From Kitasatospora setae KM-6054 (GTDB lineage Bacteria > Actinomycetota > Actinomycetes > Streptomycetales > Streptomycetaceae), in contig NC_016109.1 of NCBI RefSeq assembly GCF_000269985.1, positions 6,723,001-6,787,000 on the forward strand: a stretch of DNA of 64,000 nt. Direction: 5' to 3'. Numbering within the stretch: position 1 is the stretch's first letter; every line of letters begins with the position of its first letter. The notes beneath the pieces are model-generated. The model saw only the letters and a list, made by a program, of their open reading frames with translations, had not been told where the DNA came from and did no database searches. A program made the position numbers and the translations under genes. Shown one piece after another: positions 33,400 through 40,343 of the stretch.

Positions 33400-34311
33400 T
33401 CAGGCAGCGGCGGGCTGCCCGGCCTCGTCGATCTCCCGCAGGATCGCGGTCAGTTGCTCGGAGCGGGTGGCCTCCAGCGGCAGCAGCGGCAGGCGGGGCG
33501 TGCCCGCCGGGAAGTCGCGCAGCGCCAGGCCCGCCTTGACGGTGGTGGGCAGGCCGCCGGAGACGATGAACTGCAGCAGCGGCAGCTGGCGGGCGAACAG
33601 CTCGCGGGCGGTGGCCAGTTCGCCCGCCCGGACGGCCCGGTGCAGGGCCAGCACCAGCTCCGGGATCAGGCACGGCGCCGCGGTGCACCAGCCGGCCGCG
33701 CCCGCGACGAACGCGGGCAGCGCGAGCGGGTTGCTGCCGTTGTAGAACGGCAGCTCGCCGCCGGAGAGTTGGGCCAGCCGGTGCATCCGCTGCAGGTCGC
33801 CGCTGCTCTCCTTGACCATCGTGATGTTCTCCACCGACTCGACCAGGCCGACGAGTTGCTCGGGGGAGAGGTCGATCCCGGCGGTGGCCGGGTTGTTGTA
33901 GACCATCACCTCGATGCCGACCGCGTCCGCGACCTCGGTGAAGTGCCGCTCGACCTCCCGTTCGGTCAGCCGCCAGTACGACAGCGGCAGCACCATCACC
34001 GCGTCGGCGCCCGCCCGTTCGGCGAAGCGGGCGCGCTCCACCGCGCCCCTGGTGGTGAGTTCGGCGATCCCGACCACGGTCGGCACCCGGCCGGCGACCG
34101 CGCCGATCGCGGCTTCGGCGGCGGTGCGCCACTCCGCGTCGTCCAGGTAGGCGCTCTCACCGGTGGAGCCGAGCGGGGCGACGGCGTGCACCCCGGAGTC
34201 GACCAGCCGGTCGACCAGGGCGGCCAGGCGGACGGTGTCGACGCCGCCGTCCAGCGGGTCGAAGGGGGTGACGGGGTAGGCGATCACGCCGTCCAGGGCG
34301 AGCTTGCTCAA
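33400..34311 (-). CDS. Dihydrodipicolinate synthase-family lyase/aldolase
   Basis: 303 residues, starting TTG at 34311 inside the upstream stop (TTGA). GxxGE-type signature APLGSTGESAYLDDAEW, the YNNP motif (MVYNNPATAGIDLSP) and the Schiff-base Lys in ENITMVKESSGDLQRMHRL are all present. The family includes DHDPS, N-acetylneuraminate lyase and keto-acid aldolases; with a class II aldolase directly upstream and an XRE-cupin gene beside it, a role in sugar-acid or hydroxy-keto-acid breakdown is more likely than lysine synthesis (inference). TTG start and overlap mean translation depends on the upstream gene. Confidence 0.88.
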   Translation of the reverse strand: MSKLALDGVIAYPVTPFDPLDGGVDTVRLAALVDRLVDSGVHAVAPLGSTGESAYLDDAEWRTAAEAAIGAVAGRVPTVVGIAELTTRGAVERARFAERAGADAVMVLPLSYWRLTEREVERHFTEVADAVGIEVMVYNNPATAGIDLSPEQLVGLVESVENITMVKESSGDLQRMHRLAQLSGGELPFYNGSNPLALPAFVAGAAGWCTAAPCLIPELVLALHRAVRAGELATARELFARQLPLLQFIVSGGLPTTVKAGLALRDFPAGTPRLPLLPLEATRSEQLTAILREIDEAGQPAAA

Positions 34312-35159
34312 CGGGGGCCGTCCTTGGGGGAGTTGGTGGTGGAGGTGGTGGAGGTGGAGGTGGAGGTGAGGGGGGTGGTCAGCGCGTCGCCGTGGCCGGC
34401 CCGCAGGGCGCGGCGGGCGTAGTAGGCGAAGTTGGCCTGGCTGCGCTTGGGGGTGGAGGTCCAGTCGTGGGCCTCCTGGGCGAGCAGTTCGGGGATCTCC
34501 TGGATCCGGCCGGAGGCGGAGGCCAGCAGCTGGAGCCGGGCGGCCCGCTCGAACAGCACGGCGAGGGTGCAGGACTCCTCGACGCTCGCGGTGGCGACCA
34601 ACTGCCCGTGGTGGGCGAGCAGCAGGGCGCGCTTGTCGCCGAGCGCGGCGGAGATCAGCTCGCCCTCCTCGTTGCCGACCGGGATGCCGGGCCACTTCTC
34701 CAGGAACGCGCAGTCGTCGTACAGCGGGCACAGGTCCATGTGCGAGACCACCAGCGGGGTCTCCAGCATGGAGAGCCCCGAGATGTGCAGTGGGTGGGTG
34801 TGGATGATGCAGTTGACGTCCGGCCGGGCCCGGTAGACCCAGGAGTGGAAGCGGTTGGCCGGGTTGGCCATGCCCTCGCCGGCCAGGACGTTCAGGTCCT
34901 CGTCGACCAGCAGCAGGTTGTCCTCGGTGACCTCGTCGAAGCCGAGGCCCAGGCGCTGCGTCCAGTAGGTGCCGGGCTGTTCGGCGCGGGCGGTGATCTG
35001 CCCGGCCAGGCCGGAGTCGTGGCCGGCGTCGAACAGGATGCGGCAGGTGAGGGCGAGCTTCTGGCGGATCGACCAGTCGTTGTCGGGGATGGCGGTGCGC
35101 ATCCGCTGCTGGGCGAGGTCGACGAGAGCGGATTTCGAGGTGGCGAAGCTGTCGGCCAT
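34308..35159 (-). CDS. Class II aldolase/adducin family protein
   Basis: 283 residues from the ATG at 35159 with AAGGAGG 9 bases upstream. The zinc site CIIHTHPLHISGLSMLETPL and AHHGQLVATASVEESCTLAV identify the class II aldolase/adducin fold (metal via the His pairs plus a later His). The last ~25 residues are Thr/Ser-rich low complexity (LTTPLTSTSTSTTSTTNSP), encoded by a GGTGGAGGTG-type microsatellite around 34330-34375, likely to be unstable in length. It is coupled to the DHDPS-like gene. Together they probably process a keto- or phospho-sugar acid, but the substrate is unknown. Confidence 0.88.
   Translation of the reverse strand: MADSFATSKSALVDLAQQRMRTAIPDNDWSIRQKLALTCRILFDAGHDSGLAGQITARAEQPGTYWTQRLGLGFDEVTEDNLLLVDEDLNVLAGEGMANPANRFHSWVYRARPDVNCIIHTHPLHISGLSMLETPLVVSHMDLCPLYDDCAFLEKWPGIPVGNEEGELISAALGDKRALLLAHHGQLVATASVEESCTLAVLFERAARLQLLASASGRIQEIPELLAQEAHDWTSTPKRSQANFAYYARRALRAGHGDALTTPLTSTSTSTTSTTNSPKDGPR
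34330..34375. repeat. GGTGGAGGTG microsatellite in the aldolase 3' end
   Basis: Repeats of the unit GGTGGAGGTGG and GGAGGT run through the C-terminal coding end of the class II aldolase and stop just before its stop codon. They encode the Ser/Thr-rich tail. Slippage here would change tail length and could shift the frame relative to the coupled TTG start. Confidence 0.7.
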
Positions 35160-35398
35160 GTCCGGGGGCCTCCTTGTCGGTTCGGCGATGCCCTGAACAC
35201 TGCGTTCACTATAGGACACCTCGTGTCCTTGAGTCGATGGGGTTGTTCTGATGGTGGATATGTCGACTGGTCGACTCAATGGGGCTGGGCGGCCGTGTTC
35301 ACGGAAAAGCTTGTGGTTCTCCGTGAGGGGTCGCTAGATTCTCCTCACGGAGAAAGTCGGAGTTCCCCGTGAGGGGATTGTCGAGCTGCGAGGTTGCC
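35160..35398. promoter_or_regulatory. Divergent regulatory region with several inverted repeats
   Basis: Inverted repeats: TGAAC-ACTGC-GTTCA (35194-35208) and AGGACAC-CTC-GTGTCCT (35213-35229) next to the aldolase start; TTCTCCGTGAGG (35317-35328) with CCTCACGGAGAA (35343-35354), and a third direct copy TTCCCCGTGAGGGG (35363-35376), next to the MBL gene. At least two different regulators seem to bind. The XRE-cupin protein is a candidate for the first set. Confidence 0.7.
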
Positions 35399-36160
35399 AT
35401 GACCGCCGTCCCCACCCCCCTGCCCGCCGCCGTGCCCGCCGTCCGGGTCTTCGGAGGCCCCACCGCCCTGATCGAGTACGGCGGCCTGCGCCTGCTCACC
35501 GACCCGACCTTCGACGCCCCCGGCGACTACCCGCGCGGCGACGGCCGGTTCCTCAGCAAGACCCTCCCCGCCACCGCCGACCCGGCCGACCTCGGCCCGC
35601 TCGACATCGTGCTGCTCTCGCACGACGAACACCCCGACAACCTCGACCACAGCGGCCGCAAGCTGCTCGCCGACGTCCCGCTCACCCTCACCACCCGGGG
35701 CGGCGCCGAACGCCTCGGCGGCACCGCGCGCGGCCTCGCCCCCTGGGAGGCCGTCGAATCGGGCGGCGTCACGATCACCGCCGTGCCCGCCCAGCACGGC
35801 CCCGACGGCTGCGAACCGTTCACCGGCGAGGTGATCGGCTTCGTCCTCACCGCCCCCGGCCTGCCCGTCGTCTACGTCAGCGGCGACAACGCCTCGCTCG
35901 CGGTCGTCGAGCAGATCGCCGAACGCTTCGGCCCCGTCGACACCGCCGTCCTGTTCGCCGGCGGCGCCCGGGTCGGCATCCTCGACAACGCCCTGCTCAC
36001 CCTCGACAGCGCCCGAGCCGCCGAAGCCGCCCGCATCCTCGGCGCCCGCCGGATCGTCCCCGTCCACTTCGACAGCTGGGCCCACTTCACCGAAGGCCGC
36101 GAACCCCTGCTCGCCGCCTTCGCCGCGGCCGGCCTCGCCGACATCCTCGAACTCGTCTGA
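35399..36160 (+). CDS. MBL-fold metallo-hydrolase
   Basis: 253 residues from the ATG at 35399 (GCGAGG upstream). A metallo-beta-lactamase fold is supported by LLTDPTFDAPGDYPRGDGRF, the metal motif LLSHDEHPDNLDHSGRKLL (SHxxHxDN-like, altered from SHxHxDH), GPVDTAVLFAGGARVGILDN and IVPVHFDSWAHFTEG with the last His pair. It resembles UlaG/lactonase-like enzymes; the altered spacing of the first His motif leaves activity uncertain. It has its own palindrome-rich promoter and a strong terminator after the stop. Confidence 0.85.
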   Translation: MTAVPTPLPAAVPAVRVFGGPTALIEYGGLRLLTDPTFDAPGDYPRGDGRFLSKTLPATADPADLGPLDIVLLSHDEHPDNLDHSGRKLLADVPLTLTTRGGAERLGGTARGLAPWEAVESGGVTITAVPAQHGPDGCEPFTGEVIGFVLTAPGLPVVYVSGDNASLAVVEQIAERFGPVDTAVLFAGGARVGILDNALLTLDSARAAEAARILGARRIVPVHFDSWAHFTEGREPLLAAFAAAGLADILELV

Positions 36161-36186
36161 CGGCACAGGCGAGTTCGGCACACGAA

Positions 36187-36219
36187 AGCCCCCGGAGTCC
36201 ATGACGGACTCCGGGGGCT
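36187..36219. terminator. Terminator between MBL gene and DUF397 gene
   Basis: AGCCCCCGGAGTCC (36187-36200) pairs perfectly with GGACTCCGGGGGCT (36206-36219) around ATGAC. It lies 26 bases after the MBL stop and 12 bases before the convergent DUF397 gene end, so it serves both directions. Confidence 0.9.
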
Positions 36220-36231
36220 CGTGACATCCCG

Positions 36232-36480
36232 TCAGACGGTGTCGAACTCGCCGCTGGTGGTGGCGGTGAGGAAGGCGGCCCAGGCGGTGGGGGTGAGGTG
36301 GAGGCGGGGGCCGTGCGGGTCCTTGGAGTCGCGGACGCCGATGGTGTGGTGGGAGGTGGCGAAGTCGGAGCAGACCTCGACGCAGTTGCCGTTGCCGCTG
36401 GCGTCGCTGTGGCTGGACTTGACCCAGGCGGCGGTGTCGCCGAACAGGCCTGTGGTGGAAGGGGTTTGCGTGCTGGCCAT
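36232..36480 (-). CDS. DUF397 protein, pair 1
   Basis: 82 residues from the ATG at 36480. The family signature is WVKSSHSDASGNGNCVEVCS, followed by IGVRDSKDPHGPRLHLTPTA then WAAFLTATTSGEFDTV; DUF397 proteins of ~80 residues are nearly confined to Streptomyces and relatives. They always accompany an XRE partner such as the gene directly upstream (2-base gap). Overlapping control of development and antibiotic production has been reported for such pairs (WhiJ/AbaA types). Very similar to the copy at 38809. Confidence 0.93.
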   Translation of the reverse strand: MASTQTPSTTGLFGDTAAWVKSSHSDASGNGNCVEVCSDFATSHHTIGVRDSKDPHGPRLHLTPTAWAAFLTATTSGEFDTV

Positions 36481-36482
36481 GC

Positions 36483-37307
36483 TCAGATCTCCTCCTTGGC
36501 ACGGTGGAGCCAGGCCCGGGAGTCCTCGGGCGAGAGGGCTTTCACCTGGACGAGATTGTAGATGAGGGAGGTATGCCGGACCTGTGGCTCGGCTTCGATG
36601 AGTTGGCCCGCGTCGGAACCTTCCACGAAGACCACCCGGGGGTTGTCCGTGAAGTCCAGCAGGGTGGTCGTCCCGCTCATCGCGCCGTGGCCGCCGGCGG
36701 CGAACGGCAGGACCTGGACGACCGACTTCGGGCCTTCGGTGAGGTCGAGGACGTGCTGGATCTGCTTGCGCATGGCCTCCGGCCCGCCCACGTGTCGGCG
36801 GATGACCGCCTCGTCCAGGACGACCCACATCAGTGGCGCGCTGTCCCGGGTCAGCAGTTCCTGGCGAGCCTTGCGGGAGGCCCACTTGCGGTTGATCTCC
36901 TCGGCGGTGGCCAGCGGGTTGCCGAGTCGGATCAGGGCCGGGCCGTACTCGTCGTCCTGCCACAGGCCCGGGAACGTGCCGGTGGCGAACTCGCGGATCT
37001 CGCAGGCGAGCGGTTCGAGTTCGACGTAGCGGCGCGACCATTCGGGGAAGCTCTCCCGGAGGGTGAGCTTGAAGAGGTGGTCGAACAGGCCGTCGGTCTG
37101 GAAGAACTCGTCCAGTTCGGCCGGTAGTCCGAGCGGGATCGGGCGGTCGGCCGTCTCCACGTTGCCGATCACGGTCTTCGCGTGGCGGAGTTCGGCGGCG
37201 AGGGTGGTGAGGGAGAATCCCTGCTGCTTGCGGAGTTTGCGCAGTTGGAAGCCGAAGAGGTCCCGGGCCGAGCGGTCGGGGTGGAGGACTCGTTCCTGCT
37301 GGGCCAT
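36483..37307 (-). CDS. WhiJ-like XRE-DUF5753 regulator, pair 1
   Basis: 274 residues from the ATG at 37307. The XRE domain is QLRKLRKQQGFSLTTLAAEL, KTVIGNVETADRPIPLGLPA, followed by DUF5753 (FPEWSRRYVELEPLACEIRE, FATGTFPGLWQDDEYGPALI, DEAVIRRHVGGPEAMRKQIQ, LPFAAGGHGAMSGTTTLLDF). Its DUF397 partner lies 2 bases behind. Protein and gene order are repeated at 39069. The two are close paralogues, so one pair probably arose from the other by duplication. The likely function is developmental gene control with the DUF397 partner. Confidence 0.93.
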   Translation of the reverse strand: MAQQERVLHPDRSARDLFGFQLRKLRKQQGFSLTTLAAELRHAKTVIGNVETADRPIPLGLPAELDEFFQTDGLFDHLFKLTLRESFPEWSRRYVELEPLACEIREFATGTFPGLWQDDEYGPALIRLGNPLATAEEINRKWASRKARQELLTRDSAPLMWVVLDEAVIRRHVGGPEAMRKQIQHVLDLTEGPKSVVQVLPFAAGGHGAMSGTTTLLDFTDNPRVVFVEGSDAGQLIEAEPQVRHTSLIYNLVQVKALSPEDSRAWLHRAKEEI

Positions 37308-37497
37308 GGCGCTTCTCCTGCGGCTCGCGGTGCGGGCGGCGCACCCGCCGGATCAGGTTAGCCGTAGGCGGTCACTCAGCGGGGCCGAATGTGACGAACT
37401 GTCAATCTGATGCTGTCGCTTGGTGTTTCTGCCAGGTGCTCCCGGCGGCGACGCGGCCCCCACGCCGCTTCGCCGCCGGGAGGTGCGGGTGCCGGGT

Positions 37498-38085
37498 TCA
37501 GCCGCGGGCGAGGGCGAAGCCGATGTTCGCGCCGTGGCCCTGGGCGAAGGCCAGCTGGATGAGGAGTTCGACGGCGGGCTCCAGGTAGCGGGCGTTGGTG
37601 AGCGGGCCGGCGTCGAGGGCGTCGAAGCCGAGGGCGCCGCCGAGGGCGACCACGGTGGCGACGGCGGCGCGGTCGTCGCCGGCGACCGGGAGCAGCAGGG
37701 GGGTGCCGGAGAGGGTGCCGGTCTCCATGGTGACGGCCATCGCGGTGTTGAACGCCTTGACCACCTTGGCGCCGGGCAGCGCGGCGGCGACCTGCTCGCC
37801 GCCGGAGGTGGTGTGGCCGACGGTGAGCGAGAGGTAGTCGGCGGCCAGCGGGTTGGTGGCGTCGATCACGATCCGGTCGGCGAGCGCGGCCCTGATCTCG
37901 GCGGGCAGTTCGGCGACGGCGCCGAACGGGACGGCGAGGACGGTGAGTTCGGCTTCGGCGGCCTGGCGGGCGGACTTCTCGGCGGGGGTCGAGGTGTTGG
38001 CGGTGGTGACGGTGTGGCCGAGGTCGGCGAGGCGGCGGGCGAGGACGGAGCCGACGTTGCCGGTGCCGAGGACGTTGATCTGCAT
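37498..38085 (-). CDS. F420-dependent NADP reductase-like oxidoreductase
   Basis: 195 residues from the ATG at 38085 (GGGGAG upstream). The Rossmann motif is INVLGTGNVGSVLARRLADL, with a catalytic-region DATNPLAADYLSLTVG and a C-terminal helix LEPAVELLIQLAFAQGHGAN. The family covers NADPH:F420 reductases and short relatives that act on small imines or keto compounds. It is divergent from a MarR gene, with 15-base inverted repeats in the gap. Expression is thus probably de-repressed by a small aromatic or electrophilic effector. The enclosing XRE-DUF397 pairs are unrelated. Confidence 0.85.
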   Translation of the reverse strand: MQINVLGTGNVGSVLARRLADLGHTVTTANTSTPAEKSARQAAEAELTVLAVPFGAVAELPAEIRAALADRIVIDATNPLAADYLSLTVGHTTSGGEQVAAALPGAKVVKAFNTAMAVTMETGTLSGTPLLLPVAGDDRAAVATVVALGGALGFDALDAGPLTNARYLEPAVELLIQLAFAQGHGANIGFALARG

Positions 38086-38156
38086 GGGAATCTCCCCTGT
38101 TCCGTGATGGAGCTGTGCCGTGGGCGCGGAGCGCTGCCCCCGCTCCACCGTAGTGT

Positions 38157-38210
38157 TGCGAATTCGAAGCACTCCGATGCCGAGAAACATACACATGCTT
38201 CGAATTCGCA
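38157..38210. promoter_or_regulatory. MarR operator (15-bp inverted repeat pair)
   Basis: TGCGAATTCGAAGCA (38157-38171) and TGCTTCGAATTCGCA (38196-38210) are exact reverse complements, with 24 bases between. Each arm contains TTCGAA. They sit 21 bases before the MarR start and about 70 bases from the reductase start, and should be bound by the MarR dimer at both arms. Confidence 0.85.
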
Positions 38211-38230
38211 GCAACTGTTAGCCTGGTTCC

Positions 38231-38728
38231 ATGACCGAACCGCGCTGGCTGGACGACACCGAGATGCGGGCCTGGGCGGGCCTGCTGGAGACCTACGACC
38301 TGATCCACCGGCAGGTGGAACTGCAACTGCGCGAGGCCGCCGGACTGACCATGGTCCAGTACGAGATCCTCACCCGGCTGAACGAGAGCCCGGACGGCGC
38401 CTGCGGGATGACCGAGCTCGCCGAGCGCATGGTCGCCTCCCGCAGCGGACTCACCTACCAGGTGGGCCAGTTGGCCAAGGCCGGCCTGCTCGTCCGGGAG
38501 CCCGACCCGGCCGACGAGCGCGCCGTCCTCGCCGTCATCACCGCCGAGGGCAAGGACCTGCTGGAGAGTGCCGCCCCCGGCCACGTCCGGGTCGTCCGGG
38601 AGGGGCTGCTCGACCTCTACACCCCCGAGCAGACCGCCCAGCTCGCCGCCCTGATGGACACCGCCCGCGCCCACCTGCGCCGGGTCGTCCCGGTGATCCC
38701 GCCTCGTCCCCGCCGCAAGCGCGAGTAG
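38231..38728 (+). CDS. MarR-family transcriptional regulator
   Basis: 165 residues from ATG. The winged helix is LTMVQYEILTRLNESPDGAC, MTELAERMVASRSGLTYQVG with the wing REPDPADERAVLAVITAEGK, and a dimerisation C-terminus follows (LDLYTPEQTAQLAALMDTA). It begins TEPRWLDDTEMRAW, similar to the first MarR (10903), so these two are paralogues with divergent neighbours. It controls the reductase via the 15-base sites. A long terminator follows the stop. Confidence 0.9.
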   Translation: MTEPRWLDDTEMRAWAGLLETYDLIHRQVELQLREAAGLTMVQYEILTRLNESPDGACGMTELAERMVASRSGLTYQVGQLAKAGLLVREPDPADERAVLAVITAEGKDLLESAAPGHVRVVREGLLDLYTPEQTAQLAALMDTARAHLRRVVPVIPPRPRRKRE

Positions 38729-38771
38729 GCCGCGGCGGGCTCCGACGAAACCGTTCGGAGCCCGCCGCGGC
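38729..38771. terminator. Terminator after MarR
   Basis: GCCGCGGCGGGCTCCGA (38729-38745) pairs with TCGGAGCCCGCCGCGGC (38755-38771), 17 perfect pairs around a 9-base loop. The left arm begins at the base after the MarR stop; it also faces the DUF397 gene end at 38809. Confidence 0.9.
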
Positions 38772-38808
38772 CTGCCCGGGGGTGGGGGAGTCGCGGGGAC
38801 GGCGGGGG

Positions 38809-39066
38809 TCAGGCGGTGCCGAACTCCCCGTCGGTGGCGGCGGCCAGGAAGGCGGCCCAGGCGGTCGGGGCGAAGCGCAGGCGGGGGCCCTGCGGGTCCT
38901 TGGAGTCGCGGACGCCGACGGCGTCGTGCGAGACGACGAAGTCGGAGCAGACCTCGACGCAGTCCCCGTTGCCGCCGGGGTCGCTGTAGCTGGACTTGAC
39001 CCAGGCGGCGGAGGTGGCGTTCGCCGGGCCGGGAGTGAAAGTGAAGGGGTCCTGGATGTCGACCAT
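38809..39066 (-). CDS. DUF397 protein, pair 2
   Basis: 85 residues from the ATG at 39066. WVKSSYSDPGGNGDCVEVCS and VGVRDSKDPQGPRLRFAPTA are diagnostic, and the tail WAAFLAAATDGEFGTA matches pair 1. It is preceded by its XRE partner with a 2-base gap. The N-terminal leader (DIQDPFTFTPGPANATSA) is unlike that of pair 1, giving room for specificity. Confidence 0.93.
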   Translation of the reverse strand: MVDIQDPFTFTPGPANATSAAWVKSSYSDPGGNGDCVEVCSDFVVSHDAVGVRDSKDPQGPRLRFAPTAWAAFLAAATDGEFGTA

Positions 39067-39068
39067 GG

Positions 39069-39893
39069 TCAGATCTCCTCCTTGACGCGGCGGAGCCAGT
39101 CCCGGGAATCCTCCGGGGAGAGGGCGGCCGCCTGCAGGAAGTTGTAGGTAAGGGAGATGTGCCGGACCTGCGGCGCGGACTCGATCAGCCGGCCCGACAC
39201 GGAGTCCTCCACGTAGGCCGCCCGGGGGCCGTCCGCGAAGTCCAGCAGGGTGGTCGAGCCGCCCAGCGCGCCGTGCCCCCCGGCGGCGAACGGCATGACC
39301 TGGACGACCGAGCCGGGCTGCTCGGTCAGGTCGAGGACGTGTTGGACCTGCCGGCGCATGGCCTCCGGCCCGCCCACCCGGCGGCGGACCACCGCCTCGT
39401 CCAGGACGACCCACAGCAGCGGCGGATCCTCCTCGGCCAGCAGTTCCTGCCGCGCCTTCCGGGAGGCCCACTTGCGGGCGACCTCCTCGGCGCCGGCGCG
39501 TGGGTTGCCGAGCCGGATCAGGGCCAGCCCGTACTCGTCGTCCTGCCACAGCCCCGGGAACGTCGCCGCCGCGTACTTGCGGATCTCGCAGGCGAGGGCC
39601 TCCAGCTCCACGTAGCGCCGGGACCATTCCGGGAAGCCCTCCTGGAGCGAGAGCTTGAAGAGGTGGGCGAACAGCCCGTCGGTCTGGAAGAACCGGTCGA
39701 GTTCTTCCGGTAATTCGAGCGGGATCGGACGGTCCGCCGTTTCCACGTTGCCGATCGCGGTCTTCCCGCGGCCGAGTTCGGCGGCGAGCACGGCGATGGA
39801 GATCCCGTACTCCTTGCGGAGCTTGCGCAGCTGGAAGCCGAAGAGATCCCGTGCCGATCGGTCGGGGTGGAGCACTCGTTCCTGCTGGGCCAT
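39069..39893 (-). CDS. WhiJ-like XRE-DUF5753 regulator, pair 2
   Basis: 274 residues from the ATG at 39893. It opens MAQQERVLHPDRSARDLFGF, identical to pair 1, then QLRKLRKEYGISIAVLAAEL, KTAIGNVETADRPIPLELPE. DUF5753 follows with FPEWSRRYVELEALACEIRK and DEAVVRRRVGGPEAMRRQVQ. Identity with pair 1 is high over the whole length, but the helix-turn-helix differs in the recognition helix (RHAKTVIGNV versus GRGKTAIGNV), so the two may read different sites. Partner DUF397 lies 2 bases behind. Confidence 0.93.
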   Translation of the reverse strand: MAQQERVLHPDRSARDLFGFQLRKLRKEYGISIAVLAAELGRGKTAIGNVETADRPIPLELPEELDRFFQTDGLFAHLFKLSLQEGFPEWSRRYVELEALACEIRKYAAATFPGLWQDDEYGLALIRLGNPRAGAEEVARKWASRKARQELLAEEDPPLLWVVLDEAVVRRRVGGPEAMRRQVQHVLDLTEQPGSVVQVMPFAAGGHGALGGSTTLLDFADGPRAAYVEDSVSGRLIESAPQVRHISLTYNFLQAAALSPEDSRDWLRRVKEEI

Positions 39894-40343
39894 GGCCTTC
39901 CTCCCTCGGCTCGCAACGCGGGCGCGCCGCACTGATTCGGGATCAGACTAGGCGCCGGCAATTGCGGTCCCGGGGTGGGAAAGGACAGTACGTCAGACCG
40001 GCGCACCGATATGTCAAGTCGGCTTCGGACGGCGATAGTTCGTGCTCCTTCGGTGACGGTCCGGCACGATCGGGGGCCGGCCGCCGGCCGGTGGCGGGCG
40101 GAGTCCTCCGGCCTCCCGTTCTCGCCCCCCGTTTCCGGGCCCGTTTCCGTCCCCGCCGTCGTTCCCGTCCCGTTCCCGCGCCCGCCTCGGCAATCGGCGG
40201 CCGGGCGGTAACGGTCGGTACCCGGCAGTACTGGGTACTACCGAGTGTCACCGGGCGGCGACCAGCGGTCCCCGGGTCGGCCCTCCGGGGCCGGGCGACG
40301 GGGGCGGGTGTCAGGATGGGCGGTCCGGACGGGCAGGAGCGAG
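39894..40343. promoter_or_regulatory. Intergenic region upstream of SNF2 gene and XRE pair 2
   Basis: 450 bases without a supported gene. A hairpin-forming element GTACCC (40217-40223) and GGGTAC (40232-40238) with flanking CGG/CCG is present 100 bases before the helicase start. The remaining sequence is GC-rich without clear promoter elements. Confidence 0.4.

Noticed and set aside
36232..39893. Toxin-antitoxin reading of XRE-DUF397 pairs
   Set aside because: Known pairs act as developmental regulators (WhiJ/AbaA types); the sequence offers no toxin motif.
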